A stretch of 64,000 bases of DNA, from NCBI GenBank assembly GCA_030015575.1, contig CM057339.1, forward strand, positions 698,690,761-698,754,760, read 5' to 3'. Made by a program: the position numbers and the translations under genes. This document shows positions 25,377-38,081 of the stretch, one piece after another. The number at the start of each line of letters is the position of its first letter. The first letter of the stretch is position 1. This DNA comes from Agapanthus africanus. Its lineage: Eukaryota; Streptophyta; Magnoliopsida; Asparagales; Amaryllidaceae. The notes below the pieces were generated by a model that worked only from the letters and a program-made list of their open reading frames with translations, searched no databases and was not told where the DNA came from.

Positions 25377-26165
25377 TTTTATATGTCTTTAGTCATTACC
25401 TTCTGTACCCCCCTTTAGGCCAAATGGTTTTCTTCCTTCCCTACCGTTCGGCACCAGCCTATGGTTTGGAAGAAGACTATCCAATAAGCATAATGGGTGT
25501 ACTCCCCTAATCCTAGGAGTACTGGCAACCCGAGAGAAGGTAAAGATAAAAGAAAACTGAATAAAACCTTATTCCTATTTCTCCTGAACCAGAATCCATC
25601 CCCGAACTGGAACAAGTTCCTTCAAGTTCGTATATAACCATACGATGGAGTATCCAATAAACTGTGGATCTTCGTAGTGATACGGAGTGTTCTGGAGAAA
25701 TACAAAGATGAAGTAGGAGTGGCGATGAAATACTTGGTTTGGTCGTGAATAGCAGTCGCAGTTTACTTTGCCCTCTTACTAATCCCTTTATTTGTCTTTA
25801 CTTAATACCTTCTGTACACTTTCGTTAGGCTAATTGGTTTTCTTCATGCCCTACCATTCGACACCTTCCTATGGTTTGGATGAAGACTATCCAATTAGCG
25901 TAATAGGTGTACTGTCCTAATCCAAGGAGCACTCGCAACTTGAGAGAAGGTAAAAGGAAAAGACAACTGAATAGTCCTATTCTTTTTCTCCAGAACCGGA
26001 AACCATCCTCGAATCTATAACAATTTCCTTAGAGTTCGGATATAACCATACGATGGTTTTATCCAATGGAAGTGGATGTTCGTAGTAATACGGGGTGTTC
26101 TGGTGAAAAAGGGTAAAAGCAGGAGTGGCAATGAGGTATGCAACTCAGACAATCCAAAAGCCGGT
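25377..26165 (-). repeat. B-family 408-bp internal tandem duplication (B1 copy)
   Basis: Two diverged units start at about 25377 and 25785. Each opens with a TGTCTTTA-N-ACCTTCTGTAC block and contains TATGGTTTGGA-GAAGACTATCCAAT. The same two-unit structure with the same period is in B2, B3 and B0, so it arose before these copies spread. Confidence 0.75.
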
Positions 26166-26873
26166 GTTTTAAGAAAGTTCGGTTAACTTGGTCACTGAGT
26201 CATAGTCAAGGGTCGGGTCATGGTCGCTGCCAAAGAAAGAGAGAAAAGAAACATTCAGCGTGCACTCTAATCTAGATCAGAATGGTTATCACTTTATCTA
26301 ATCAGGAAACCTCCCACTGTATCGTCAAATTCTTCTTCAAACCTGAAAGAAGAATTAGTTGGGATCACCCGAGGAGTAAACCAACTCATCAGTGGGAATC
26401 GGGATCCAACTATCATCGCATGATAATGTGATGGAATCCATTCACATTATCACACTCCAGAAGGTATGCGCATGCCTGGCAAGTTTCAGTTTCTTTAGGA
26501 ACTCCCGATGTGTGTTTTTACCCCAAGCGGCTTATGACCTTGACTAGGTCAACAAACCATAAACCGCTAGTCAAGTTCAACCCGTCATTATTCTGGACTG
26601 TATTAAACCCACCCGTACGTGCCCTTGACTAGGTCAACAAGGCCGAACGACTGTCCTAACCAATCCCATTTATGCAACAAACAAGCACCACTTAGCTACC
26701 GAACACTACGTCTTGACTAGGTCAACAAACGCAGCACAATACTAAATAATACCCATAAGAAATGATGGAGGGCTACGGTTGGTTTTTGGCGAAAAACCTT
26801 TAACGTAATGAACTTGATATCATTGAAGGAACTGCATAGCTTTTTATAAATATAGTGGCGAAAACCTTTGCTA

Positions 26874-27115
26874 AAGAGGTCACTCCCGGTGAAGGGATCT
26901 CGGCCATTTCCCCGTAGAATGAGGTGCAGGATATTCCAACTGAATACCACGATGCAAAGCAAAAAGGCAATCGGCCATAGTGAAGTTATTACCCTGACGC
27001 AAACTTCTGTCCAAGAGGTCACTCCCGGTGAAGGGATCTCCGCCCTTGCCTCGTCGACTGAGGTGCTGGATATTCCAACTGAATACCACTGTGCAAAACA
27101 AAAGAGAACGTACTT
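26874..27115 (-). repeat. B-family 139-bp leader repeat (two units, B1)
   Basis: Units start at 26874 and 27013, both with AAGAGGTCACTCCCGGTGAA, followed by a shared block ending near AATACCA-TGCAAA. B2 and B0 also have two units and B3 has one. Confidence 0.75.
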
Positions 27116-27901
27116 GCAATAACAGCTTTTTGAAAAATGTTCCAACAATATCAGAATAGGTTTGTTTAGCTTGCATTGATCCGAATCAATGTAGTCCTAT
27201 CAATTAATCACACCACAAAAGAACGAAAATATGATGTACGTATATGCCATCCGCATTCGCCACTGGGTCCCGTCATCACCCGTTAGGTTACTTAACTAAC
27301 GACAGAGCGGGGACTGGACTAGCGCGGGTGTAAAATATATACAACATCTACTAGTATATATATCAATATATAATAATCGCTCAAGGCGTGATAAAATGCA
27401 ATATCACAGAAATGTAATAAGCATCACAGAACAATAAAGATAATCTGGGATCCCCGGGTTTCATAGAGCCGCTACTGAAACCCGACGTTCTTCTGGTCGT
27501 GTGGATAGCCTGTGCAATGAAATCCTAGACCCCTACGGGCACGGTAAGTTACCCGCCAAAACCTGAAGCGAGGCAGCTCCCTTCAACAACGTGAATGGAC
27601 CACCCAGCACTTCACGGAATCCGGTAACTTGAGCACCCCTCCTTGGGTCAACCTGTACCCCCTACGAGTGCGGCGAATAGCCCGCCAATTCTAGAGTGAA
27701 TCCCCCTCCGTCTCAAAGCCATGAGATGCGGGCCAGTTGCCCTCTAGAACCCGGCTATCCGTGCACCCCACCTTGGGTAATCCTAGTACAGAAAGTAAAA
27801 TATACAACGGGTACATCGACCTCGGCCCGGTCGTGCCCTAAAAGAATAATATACAAACAGGCAGTGACGGCAGTCCACATGTCGGACGCTCGCCCCGCAA
27901 T

Positions 27902-30119
27902 TGTAAGTGCACGGCGGCGCCCCGGCCGTCAATCCGACGGCCAAATGCGGAAGCGGTGATAAACTTTAATTTTGCAAACATAGAAAACCGGCACCACCGC
28001 ACACTAAACACCCGGATCGAACCATTAACTAGTCTAAGGAAACTACAAGAAGGGGAAGAGATATACCGAATGATCCGAGTCCTCCGGTCTTCTCCTCGTC
28101 GTCCCGATCTCTTGCGGAAACTCCGGTCGTCGCCTCCTCGCCGGAAGGGCACCACAGCGCCTGTATCTTTTACGGGCTCCCACCTCAATGCCGAGGCAAC
28201 TCGGGCGCGAAGTAGGCTAGCCGACTCGTCCAAGATTTGCTGTAGAATGTGTAGGGTTGAAGCTATGTCTCATTTGGGGTTTTGTTGCCTTTGCAGATGA
28301 TGGAGGAATCAATATAAGAAAAATGGTGCTTGCATTTTTCTAGCATGAAATGAGATCAAGAAAATGAAACTCTCAAGAATGAAAACCTCTTCTTCTCTTT
28401 TCTCAAATGAAACCTTATCATGTAAGAATGGTGGAGGAAAGAATATATCAAACATAACAAGAAGGGAGGTGAGTGTAGGAGAAGAGATGGGTGACCACAA
28501 CCAAATATCATCATAACAAAACTCACATCAACTCCAAATCAACCCTAATCACCATTAAAGCAAAAGGTTGATGTAAAGAGAATCAAAATGATGGTGGAAA
28601 AGAAAAGATGCCATCATAATCAATACATTTGCAAGAAACTCCCTCCACAATTGTTATTTGCAACCCCTCCATCGGAAAAGTCCGGCCGGGAAAGAACAAA
28701 GGAAAACCGGCCGGAACGGAATGCAAACTGGCAACTCCAGAAAATTGGTCCCGTAATAAATTACAGGAAAACCCCGATACTGTGCATACACACCCGCATC
28801 TGTATTCCGTCCGGATACAAATGCAATGAGACAAAATCTATACTGTACTGTACTAGGATCCGGCTTAAACCAAAGCCGGCTAGTAATATCCGTTCGATCC
28901 TGATCCTTGCAATACTGCACGTATCCGATCGAACCATGCCATATATCTATACGGCCTCTAGTACCAACCGTCCGATCCTGATCCGTGCAATACCGCACGT
29001 ATCTGATCGGACCCTGCCATATCTCCATACGGCCTCTACAGCGTTTCGCCCGAAAGCATGAGTAACTGAAATTATGGTGGACTCTAAAGACTCGTCAATA
29101 CTATGGCTGTGGATTTAACCACTAGCACGTTAGAGGTATAAGCCAATACGTGACGGGCCACCAGCTATTGACCAAAAGGGACGTCGATGAGCGAACTCAT
29201 CCTGACACCCTACTGAGCCTGTCAGTAACAATATCCGTACAGTCCGGTCCGTTCGTTTATGAGCATCGCATGTCGGGCCTAGGGGGTTGGTAAAAGTCAG
29301 ACCCCCAAAAGCGGTACAAGTCGTGTCGGAGTGTAGCCCAGAACACCCTGAGATACTACTGGAATACCTACCAGTAAATCTCCTGCCTTGGCTAAGGACT
29401 TCGTGTAATGGCTCTCCTAGACACAGCGCGACCTCACCCCCAATATCGGGAGAGACGAACCCCTGAAGATCCGCTCACTGCCTCCATGTGGCTCGGGACT
29501 GTACCCAACTAAAACCTGTTTGCACGACTCCTTTGAGCCGTGGTAGGGTAGTAATCAAAGCACAGTGGGAACTCACACGAGACAAATGACGATCCCTAGG
29601 TCGATGAACTAACCTGTACACATGTCACCTGGGAACTGCTATCTGACGTCAGGTATAAGACCAACTAGCATGTTCCCGGCGAGTCCTGTCCGGTGTACTC
29701 ATAACCCAATGAGCACCTGTATACAGCTTAGGTGAACCAACTGACAACAGTGGCTTCTGAGACCGGCCACCGCCCCTCGTCGGGGTCTCGACTGTATACA
29801 CTAGTCTACTCTGGAGAATCGATGCCCTGTCTCGAGACTCCTACGACTAGGGACCTTTTAAGGATGTGCTTATAGACTCCAGCTCTCACTTATATGATCG
29901 CCCTCATACTGCTGGCAGTCAAGAAAGAATCCTAGGGGCTCTATCAACGTGCAATAGCGACATGTCAGGTCACCTAAAGCAGTACACGATGATAAAGGTA
30001 AACCAGATAGCATACTATCATCTCGAGTAAGACTTTCCTACCGGGATAGGTCCTCCCTCAATCATTGCAATCACGTGCCTGTGATCCAATAATTGACTCT
30101 GAGGGCACTATCTCCAACA
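27902..30119 (-). repeat. B2 3' LTR
   Basis: 2218 bp, TGTAAGTGCACGG to ATCTCCAACA, followed by the PPT. It contains the 78-bp tandem duplication (28880-29033) and the H4 hairpin (28750-28767). Apparent ORFs inside it on both strands are chance reading frames. Confidence 0.9.
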
Positions 30120-30135
30120 ATCTCCCACTTGCACA
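30120..30135 (-). other. B2 polypurine tract
   Basis: The reverse complement reads GTGCAAGTGGGAGAT, the same tract as in A1. It is retained although the neighbouring coding sequence is decayed. Confidence 0.88.
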
Positions 30136-31560
30136 CAAGGCTAATTATTGCGATGTCGCATACTCACAGCCTGTGTGATACCGAACACCCAACTCCCCTA
30201 CTAGTCAGTCTCACAAAATCCGTTTGCGAAACTATTGCGGTCGAGGAATAGCCTCAGTGAGTGGATCCGCCTAGATGTTTCTTTCTATGTCTCTCTATAT
30301 CTCAAGTTCGCGGAGAAAGCCATCTCCCGAAATGAGCAATACCTGTCTCAGAATGTCTGGATGTCTGATGGGACCTAGCTCATAAATGAACTCTAAATCC
30401 AAACTTCTTAGACTGTATCGTCAACTGAACTTAATCAGTATCCTGCGCCATGCCTCCCTCAGTATTGCCTTGGACCACCTGTCCAAAATACTGCCCCTCG
30501 TCAGAAGGAAAACTATAACTCTGACAACCTCCTTGTCGTCCATGTCACCTTGGAAGCCTGGAATGATAACTGTCTCCCAAAAGAGGCAGCCGTTATCATA
30601 TCCCTAGAACATTCAGTTATGTTCTAAAACTGCTTCCGACTGTTTCTCCAGGATTGGATCAATGTCAACTTATTGCATCTAGTGCAAGAACAACATCTGG
30701 TGTGGCACTTGACATCTCATGATTGACTCAATTGCCTAAGCAAGTGATCTGCCAATCATGCACATCCCTCTCTACTTTAGTCTATAAGACACCTTTAGAG
30801 AGGGTGACTCCATCACTTGCAGGTACACAACCGTGCCAGGAGTCGTCCATTCTAAATACTCTTAGAATGCTGTCTAAGTACCCTGATTGGGAAACCACCC
30901 AAATCTTGATCTAAAACCATAGATCTAGTAACCAGTATGTCTGATATAATGTCCAAGTCCTTTGTGGAGAAACCACTGTGTGAAGACTAAAGTATAACCG
31001 GTCGTAGTATAGGAGTTTCTTTTCCTACTCTGTGTATGTCATCCAAATACCAGGATACTACCTTCTCAACAGATCCATCCCCTATTCTGATGACGTCAAA
31101 CGTATGACTGTCACATCAGAAACAGATGATCTATCTCCGCTACATCTGCTTTAGTCTATAAATAGACATAAGCCTGATGTCCACCAATGCTTCCGCTGCT
31201 CCCACTGACTACGACAACCCTCTGGCAGAGTCATATAGACGTGCACTTCTAAAGCTAGTTTAGAACGACGCTATACTCATCCTCCCACCGGGTCTCGCAG
31301 CCTGGAACAACAGCAATGGCAAGTGTGGGTAAACAAGAACCTCCCTGCCACCGTCCTTGAGGCTACCGGAGTACCTCTCGGGTGCCTGAGGTTACCCACC
31401 TTATCTGCGGAGTGGCCAATGGAATGTCAAATCAGATTGAATCTTTAGGTTCCTTATCAAATCTTCAGTAATCGTTTGCGGTTCTGGAATCACTTCCAGT
31501 TCTACCATACTCCCACTACTGTTTTTGAAAAAATCCATTTTTAATAAAACTGTGGCGAGT
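30136..31560 (-). pseudogene. B2 remnant of copia RT/RNase H
   Basis: Decayed but alignable in patches with A1 between about 1980 and 3790. It shares the GTCTGGA-TCTGATGGGACC block, the region around the Y-x-D-D codons (near 31020-31066) and the patch near the integrase/RT junction (31470-31530). It is much shorter than the A region and broken many times. All B copies share the same decayed state, so the decay predates their spread. Confidence 0.7.
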
Positions 31561-33700
31561 CAAGAACAATATCACTATTGATCTTCCAGATCGTAGAAAA
31601 TCAACCCTCGTCATAGCCTGGGTCAACCCACAAACTGTCATTACAGAAACGTGCCTTGAGTTGTCCAGTGTCTGGTTTTAATCATAAGCCGGACAACTCC
31701 CCGTACCTTAACAACGTTAAGATATGAACTGTTCTATATCCAATATAGAACCAGAGGCACTGATTTAATTGAACCAGATTCAAATCATGTAGCTATCTCC
31801 AGTGCATGTCAACTAAATGAAGAGAGGCCTATCAGCGTTACTCAACTTAGGAATACTTCCAATTATGAGTAACCTGAAAGAGAAGCAATTTCTCTTTATC
31901 ATTACTATCAACTGAATACCATACACAAGTATCTACATCTTCAATCACTTTGAAGAATCCCGATACTTGCTACACCTGGTTCTCTACTCTATTCAAATAC
32001 CTATAACTCCTCAAAACTTAGACCCTTTGTTTCTACGAAACACATGTCTAAGAACTAGAGAAGTTAAAAGTAAACAGAATATAGTATGAGGACCAACCCC
32101 TCTGTCCTAATGGACACTGGACAACATACAATACTCTGTATAAGTCCGCTGAGTCTAACAACTCTTTCACTGTGTGTCGTAGGTTGAAAACTGTACTTAT
32201 GGTTAAGAAGAATTACACCGCTGTTTAATGCTCCTTACCTAACCATCCACTGATATATATAAATGTCATCGACATAATATCAAAAGGTATATCTCACTCT
32301 ATGAAAATAGACGTACAGATATATCAATTTGAAATTGGTGCACAACAGCGGATATTCAAAACCAAATATTTGCCGACCGGCAAACAGCCCAGATGATCTC
32401 CTCAAATATCACCGATTGCAACGAATCCCGATATAATGAGGATGATTACCCTATTCCCAATAACTTACTCCCACTCATCATCTGTAAAACCATACAGATG
32501 TGAGAATCAAACCTGGTAAATACATACCCTGGAGTAAGTGTCCAATCGGGAAATCAGTTTTCTGTTAACAGTACACAGCTGAACTGAAACATTAAAATGT
32601 TTCGATGGGGTATCCTGGTATTCCTAGTAATGCCTCTACCATTATCCAGATTCACAACTATAACCGTATAATTCTTTGCCACCTCTCCAAATCCCTTCAT
32701 ATGTCTTTAGTCATTACCTTCTGCACACCCCTTTAGGCCAATTGGTTTTCTTCCTTCCCTTCCGTTCGGCACCAGCCTATGGTTTGGAAGAAGACTATCC
32801 AATAAGCATAATGGGTGTACTGTCCTAATCCTAGGAGCACTCGCAATGCGAGAGAAGGTGAGGATAAAAGACACCTGAATAAACCTTATTCCTATTTCTC
32901 CTGAACCAGAATCCATCCCCGAACTGGAACAAGTTCCTTTCGAGTTCGTATATAACCATACGATGGAGTATCCAAATAAATTGTGGATCTTCGTAGTGAT
33001 ACGGAGTGTCCTGGAGAAATACAAAGGTGATTTAGGATTGGCGAAGAAATACTTGGTTTGGTCGTGAATATCAGTCGCAATTTACTTTGCCCTCTTACTA
33101 ATCCCTTGCTTTGTCTTAATCTTAATACCTTCTGCACACCATCGTTATGCTAATTGGTTTTCTTCATTCCCCACTGTTCGGCACCAGCCTAAAGTTTGGA
33201 AGAAGACTATTCAATTTGCGTAATAGGTGTACTATCTCCTAAACTAAGGAGTACTCGCAACTTGAGAGAAGGCAAAAAGGAAAAGACAACTGAATAAATC
33301 TTATCCGTTTTCTCCAGAACCGGAAACCATCCTCGAATTCCTTCGAGTTCGTATCTAACCATACGATGGTTTTGTCCAAAGGAAGTGGACGTTCGCAGTA
33401 ATACGGGGTGTCCTGGAGAAAAGGGTAAAAGTAGGAGTGGCAATGAGGTCTACAACTCTGACAATCCAAAAGCCAGTGTTAAGAAGGTTCGGTCAACTTG
33501 GTCACTGAGTCATAGTCTTAGGGTCGGGTCAATGGTCGCTGCCAGAGAGAGAGAGAAAAGAAACACTCAGCGTGCACTCTATCCTAAATCAGAATGGTTA
33601 CCAATTTATCTAATCTGGAAACCTCCCACTGTACCTCAAATTCTCCTCCAAACCTGAAAGAAGAATTAGACGGGGTCACCCGAGGAGTAAACCAACTCAT
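31561..33700 (-). other. B2 middle region of unknown origin
   Basis: About 2.1 kb in the place where gag, protease and integrase should be. It has no recognisable domain and no long ORF. It contains a 408-bp tandem duplication (units from about 32700 and 33108). It is well conserved in order among B0, B1, B2 and B3, so it is a family trait. Whether it is captured host sequence or eroded retroelement sequence cannot be decided here. Confidence 0.6.
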
Positions 33701-35835
33701 CAGTGGGAATCGGGATCCAACTCTCATCGCATGATAACGTGACGGAATCCGCTCACGGTATCACACTCCAGAAGGTATGCGCATATCTGGCAAGTTTCAG
33801 TTCTTTTGAAACTCCTGATGTGATTTTTACCCCATGCTCTTATGACCTTGGCGTGAGGTCAAAATATCATAAGTCACATGTCAAGTTCTACCCATCATTG
33901 TCCAGGTTAATTTGAACCCACCCGTACATACCCTTGACTTATGGCCAAAATAGTAGTACGACTGTCCCAAACCAACGCATCTATCTATACAACAGATAAA
34001 TACCCGGCAGCTACCAAACGCTATGCCTTGGCGTGAGGTCAAAATACATAGCTTGAATACTACCGAATATTTAACTGAAATGATGGAGGGCTACGAATGG
34101 TTTCTGGCGAAAACTTTTAACGTAATGAACTTGATATCGTTGAAGGAACGGATAGATTTTTAGAAAATATAGTGACGAAAACCTTTACTAAAGAGGTCAC
34201 TCCCGGTGAAGGGATCTCGGCACTTTTCCCGTAGAATGGGGTGCAGGATATTCCAAATGAATACCACGATGCAAAGCAAAAGCAATCGGCTATAGTGAAG
34301 TTAATGCCCTGACGCAAACTTCTGTCCAAGGGGTCACTCCCGGTGAAGGGATCTCGGCCCTTGCCTCGTCGACTGAGGAGCAGGATATTCCAAATGAATA
34401 CCACGATGCAAAACAAAAGTGAACGTCCTTGCAATAACAGCTTTTTGAAAAGTGTTCCAACAACATCAGAATAGGTTTGTTTTAACTTGCATTGATCCAA
34501 ATCAACGCAGTCCCATCAATTGATCACACCAATAAAGAACGAAAATATACTGACGTACGTATATGCCATCCGCATTCGCCATTGGGTCCCGTCATCACCC
34601 GTTAGGTTAGCTAACTAACGGCAGAGCGGGGACTGGACTAGCGCGGATGAAAAAAATATACAACATCTACTAATATATGTACCAATATATTATATTCGCT
34701 CAAGGCGTGATAAGAAATGCAACATCACAGAAATGTACAGCATCACAGAACAATACAGAAATCTGGGATCCCCGGGTTTCACAGAGCCACTGCTGAAACC
34801 CGACGTTCCCCTGGTCGTGTGGATAGCCTGTGCAATGAAATCCTAGACCCCTACGGGCGCGGCAAGTTACCCGCCAAAACCTGAAGCGAGGCAGCCCCCT
34901 TCAGCGCCGTGAATGGACCACCCAGCACTTCACGAAATCCGGTAACTTGGGCACCCCTCCTGGGTCAACCTGTACCCCCTACGAGTGCGGCGAATAGCCC
35001 GCCAATCCTAGAGTGAAGCCCCCTCCGTCTCAATGCCATGAGATGCAGGCTTGTTGCCCTCTAGAACCCGGCTATCCGTGCACCCCTCCGCGGGGTAATC
35101 CTAGTACAAAAAGTAAAATATACATACAACGGGTACATCGACCGCAACCAGGTCGTGCCCCAAAAGAATAATACAAACTGGCAGTGACGGCAGTCCACAT
35201 GTCGGACGCTCGCCCCGCAATAACGAATGTACATAATACAACCACAACTGTACTAGCATTGCATCCAAGCTATCCCCCACGACCGATCCGCAACATCACA
35301 GCAAAAACACAAAATATCAACGTGAAAGTCACGTTCGCAAATCCGTCTAACCGGGCTATAGCAGTTAGACCGGATTTACCGATCGAGTGACATTCACGGT
35401 CGCAGATATAATGTAAATACTGTGAAATAATGTGTTTAAAATATCCGATCAATCAAAATTTTAACAAGTGGGCCCCCAAACAATACTGTAGCAGATCAAG
35501 AAATTCTGGGCCCAATGTAATTATTCCAAAACCCCTATTTTCAACCTAGAAAGCCTCTGTAAAAAATTGGTGCAGTGAATCCAAAGTAGTGCGGCGGAAC
35601 CGCGGCGAGGAGGGGGTATTTACGGCGGTTCCGCGCTCCAACATTGGAGTCACTTCATCGAATTTTTACAGAGCTCTTAGATTTTCCAGTACATCAATGT
35701 TTTATAACCTGAAAAATTTTTGGACTCCAAAAAATTTTAACAGAAAACTGATGTGAACTAAAATTGGGTTTTTCGAATTTTGGTCGATCGGAACTGAAAA
35801 ACACATTAAGGCAAGCTAGACTAAATTAATGGCGA
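33701..35835 (-). other. B2 5' leader
   Basis: Non-coding. It holds three hairpin motifs at 33848-33862, 33934-33948 and 34028-34042, the two-unit leader repeat (34191-34430), the 85-bp block shared with A (34564-34650), and a GC-rich hairpin near 35591-35635. Order and spacing match A1, supporting retained cis signals. Confidence 0.7.
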
Positions 35836-35848
35836 GGCTCTGATACCA
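35836..35848 (-). other. B2 primer binding site (initiator tRNA-Met)
   Basis: The reverse complement is TGGTATCAGAGCC, one base from the 5' LTR. Confidence 0.9.
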
Positions 35849-35849
35849 C

Positions 35850-38081
35850 TGTAAGTGCACGGCGGCGACCCGGCCGTCAATCCGACGGCCAAATGCGGAA
35901 GCGGTGATAAACTTTAATTTTGCAAACATAGCAAACCGGCACCACCGCGCACTAAACACCCGGATCGAACCATTAACTAGTCTAAGCAAACTACAAGAAG
36001 GGGAAGAGATATACCGAATGATCCGAGTCCTCCGGTCTTCTCCTCGTCGTCCCGATCTCTTGCGGAAACTCCGGTCGTCGCCTCCTCGCCGGAAGGGCAC
36101 CACATCGTCTGTATCTTTTACGGGCTCCCACCTCAATGCCGAGACAACTCGGGCGCGAAGTAGGCTAGCCGACGCGTCCAAGATTTGCTGTAGAATGTGT
36201 AGGGTTGAAGCTATGTCTCATTTGGGGTTTTGTTTCCTTTGAAGATGATGGAGGAATCAATATAAGAAAAATGGTGCTTGCATTTTTCTAGCATGAAATA
36301 AGATCAAGAAAATGAAACTCTCAAGAATGAAAACCTCTTCTTCTCTTTTCTCAAATGAAACCTTATCATGTAAGAATGGTGGAGGAAAGAATATATCAAA
36401 CATAACAAGAAGGGAGGTGAGTGTAGGAGAAGAGGATGGGTGACCACAACCAAACATCATCATAACAAAACTCACATCAACTCCAAATCAACCCTAATCA
36501 CCATTAAAGCAAAAGGTTGATGTAAAGAGAATCAAAATGATGGTGGAAAAGAAAAGATGCCATCATAATCAATACATTTGCAAGAAACTCCCTCCACAAT
36601 TGTTATTTGCAAACTTGCAAATAACCCCCTCCATCGGAAAAGTCCGGCCGGGAAAGAACAAAGGAAAACCAGCCGGAACGGAATGCAAACTGGCAACTCC
36701 AGAAAACTGGTCCCGTAATAAATTACAGGAAAACCCCGATACTGTGCATACACACCCGCATCTGTATTCCGTCCGGATACAAATGCAATGAGACAAAATC
36801 TACACTGTACTGTACTAGGATCCGGCTTAAACCAAAGCTGGCTAGTAATATCCGTTCGATCCTGATCCGTGCAATACCGCGCGTATCCGATCGAACCTTG
36901 CCATATATCTATACGGCCTCTAGTACTAACCGTCCGATCCTGATCCGTGCAATACCGCACGTATCTGATCGGACCCTGCCATATCTCCATACGGCCTCTA
37001 CAGCGTTTCGCCCGAAAGCTTGAGTAACTGAAATTGTGGTGGACTCTAAAGACTCGTCAATACTATGGCTGTGGATTTAACCACTAGCACGTCAGAGATA
37101 TAAGCTAATACGTGATGGGCCACCAGCTATTGACCAAAAGGGACGTCGATGAGCGAACTCATCCTGACACCCTACTGAGCCTGTCAGTGACAATATCCGT
37201 ACAGTCTGGTCCGTTCGTCTATGAGCATCGCATGTCGGGCCTAGGGGGTTGGTAAAAGTCAGACCCCCAAAAGCGGTACAAGTCGTGTCGGAGTGTAGCC
37301 CAGAACACCCTGAGATACTACTGGAATACCTACCAGTAAATCTCCTGCCTTGGCCAAGGACTTCGTGTAATGGCTCTCCTAGACACAGCGCGACCTCACC
37401 CCCAATACCGGGAGAGACGAACCCCTGAAGATCCGCTCACTGCCTCCATGTGGCTCGGGACTGTACCCAACTAAAACCTGTTTGCACGACTCTTTTGAGC
37501 CGTGGTAGGGTAGTAATCAAAGCACAGTGGGAACTCACACGAGACAAATGACGATCCCCAGGTCGATGAACTAACCTGTACACATGTCACCTGGGAACTG
37601 CTATCTGACGTCAGGTATAAGACCAACTAGCATGTTCCCGGCGAGTCCTGTCCGGTGTACTCATAACCCAATGAGCACCTGTATACATCTTAGGTGAACC
37701 AACTGACACCAGTGGCTTGTGAGACCGGCCACCGCCCCTCGTCGGGGTCTCGACTGTATACACTAGTCTACTCTGGAGAATCGATGCCCTGTCTCGAGAC
37801 TCCTACGACTAGGGACCTTTTAAGGATGTGCTTATAGACTCCAGCTCTCACTTATATGATCGCCCTCATACTGCTGGCAGTCAAGCAAGAATCCTAAGGG
37901 CTCTATCAACGTGCAATAGCGACATGTCAGGTCACCTAAAGCAGTACACGATGATAAAGGTAAACCAGATAGCATGCTATCATCTCGAGTAAGACTTTCC
38001 TACCGGGATAGGTCCTCCCTCAATCATTGCAATCACGTGCCTGTGATCCAATAATTGACTCTGAGGGCACTATCTCCAACA
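35850..38081 (-). repeat. B2 5' LTR
   Basis: 2232 bp, the partner of 27902-30119 and nearly identical apart from scattered substitutions and a small insertion near 36612. It has the 78-bp duplication at 36842-36995. Confidence 0.9.

Larger units (their letters stand above)
24319..27901 (-). mobile_element. B1 non-autonomous copia, middle region and leader
   Basis: Collinear with B2 31632-35216 and, inverted, with B3 and B0. It contains the B-specific middle region with its 408-bp tandem duplication (from about 25377), three leader hairpins (26540, 26625, 26713), the 139-bp leader repeat (26874-27115) and the conserved 85-bp block (27248-27333). It holds no meaningful ORF. B2 interrupts it at 27901/38082, and the 5-bp repeat gcaat proves continuity across B2. 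Many by-eye differences from B2 suggest it is the older copy. Confidence 0.82.
27902..38081 (-). mobile_element. B2: full-length non-autonomous copia (Angela-derived), TSD gcaat
   Basis: 10,180 bp with LTRs 27902-30119 and 35850-38081, PPT at 30120, PBS at 35836-35848, and the perfect 5-bp duplication gcaat at 27897-27901 and 38082-38086. The internal region has no gag, protease or integrase. About 30120-31560 is a decayed relative of the A element RT/RNase H region. About 31600-33700 is a B-specific sequence of unknown origin. The rest is leader related to A. LTRs are about 97-98% identical by eye, so it is a fairly young insertion. It is structurally complete as a non-autonomous element and presumably was moved by Angela proteins in trans. 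Confidence 0.88.

Noticed and set aside
27956-28300. Arg/Ser-rich ORFs in the first 400 bp of B LTRs (also 35904-36242, 41204-41410 and 49019-49267)
   Set aside because: Overlapping ORFs on both strands of a GC-rich LTR segment, recurring only because the LTR is repeated.
28588-29061. 157-codon ORF in the B2 LTR, and its relatives at 36532-36990 and 48323-48808
   Set aside because: They lie on both strands of LTR sequence. The repeated-looking protein comes from a 78-bp (26-codon) DNA duplication. No start context, domain or codon bias supports a gene.
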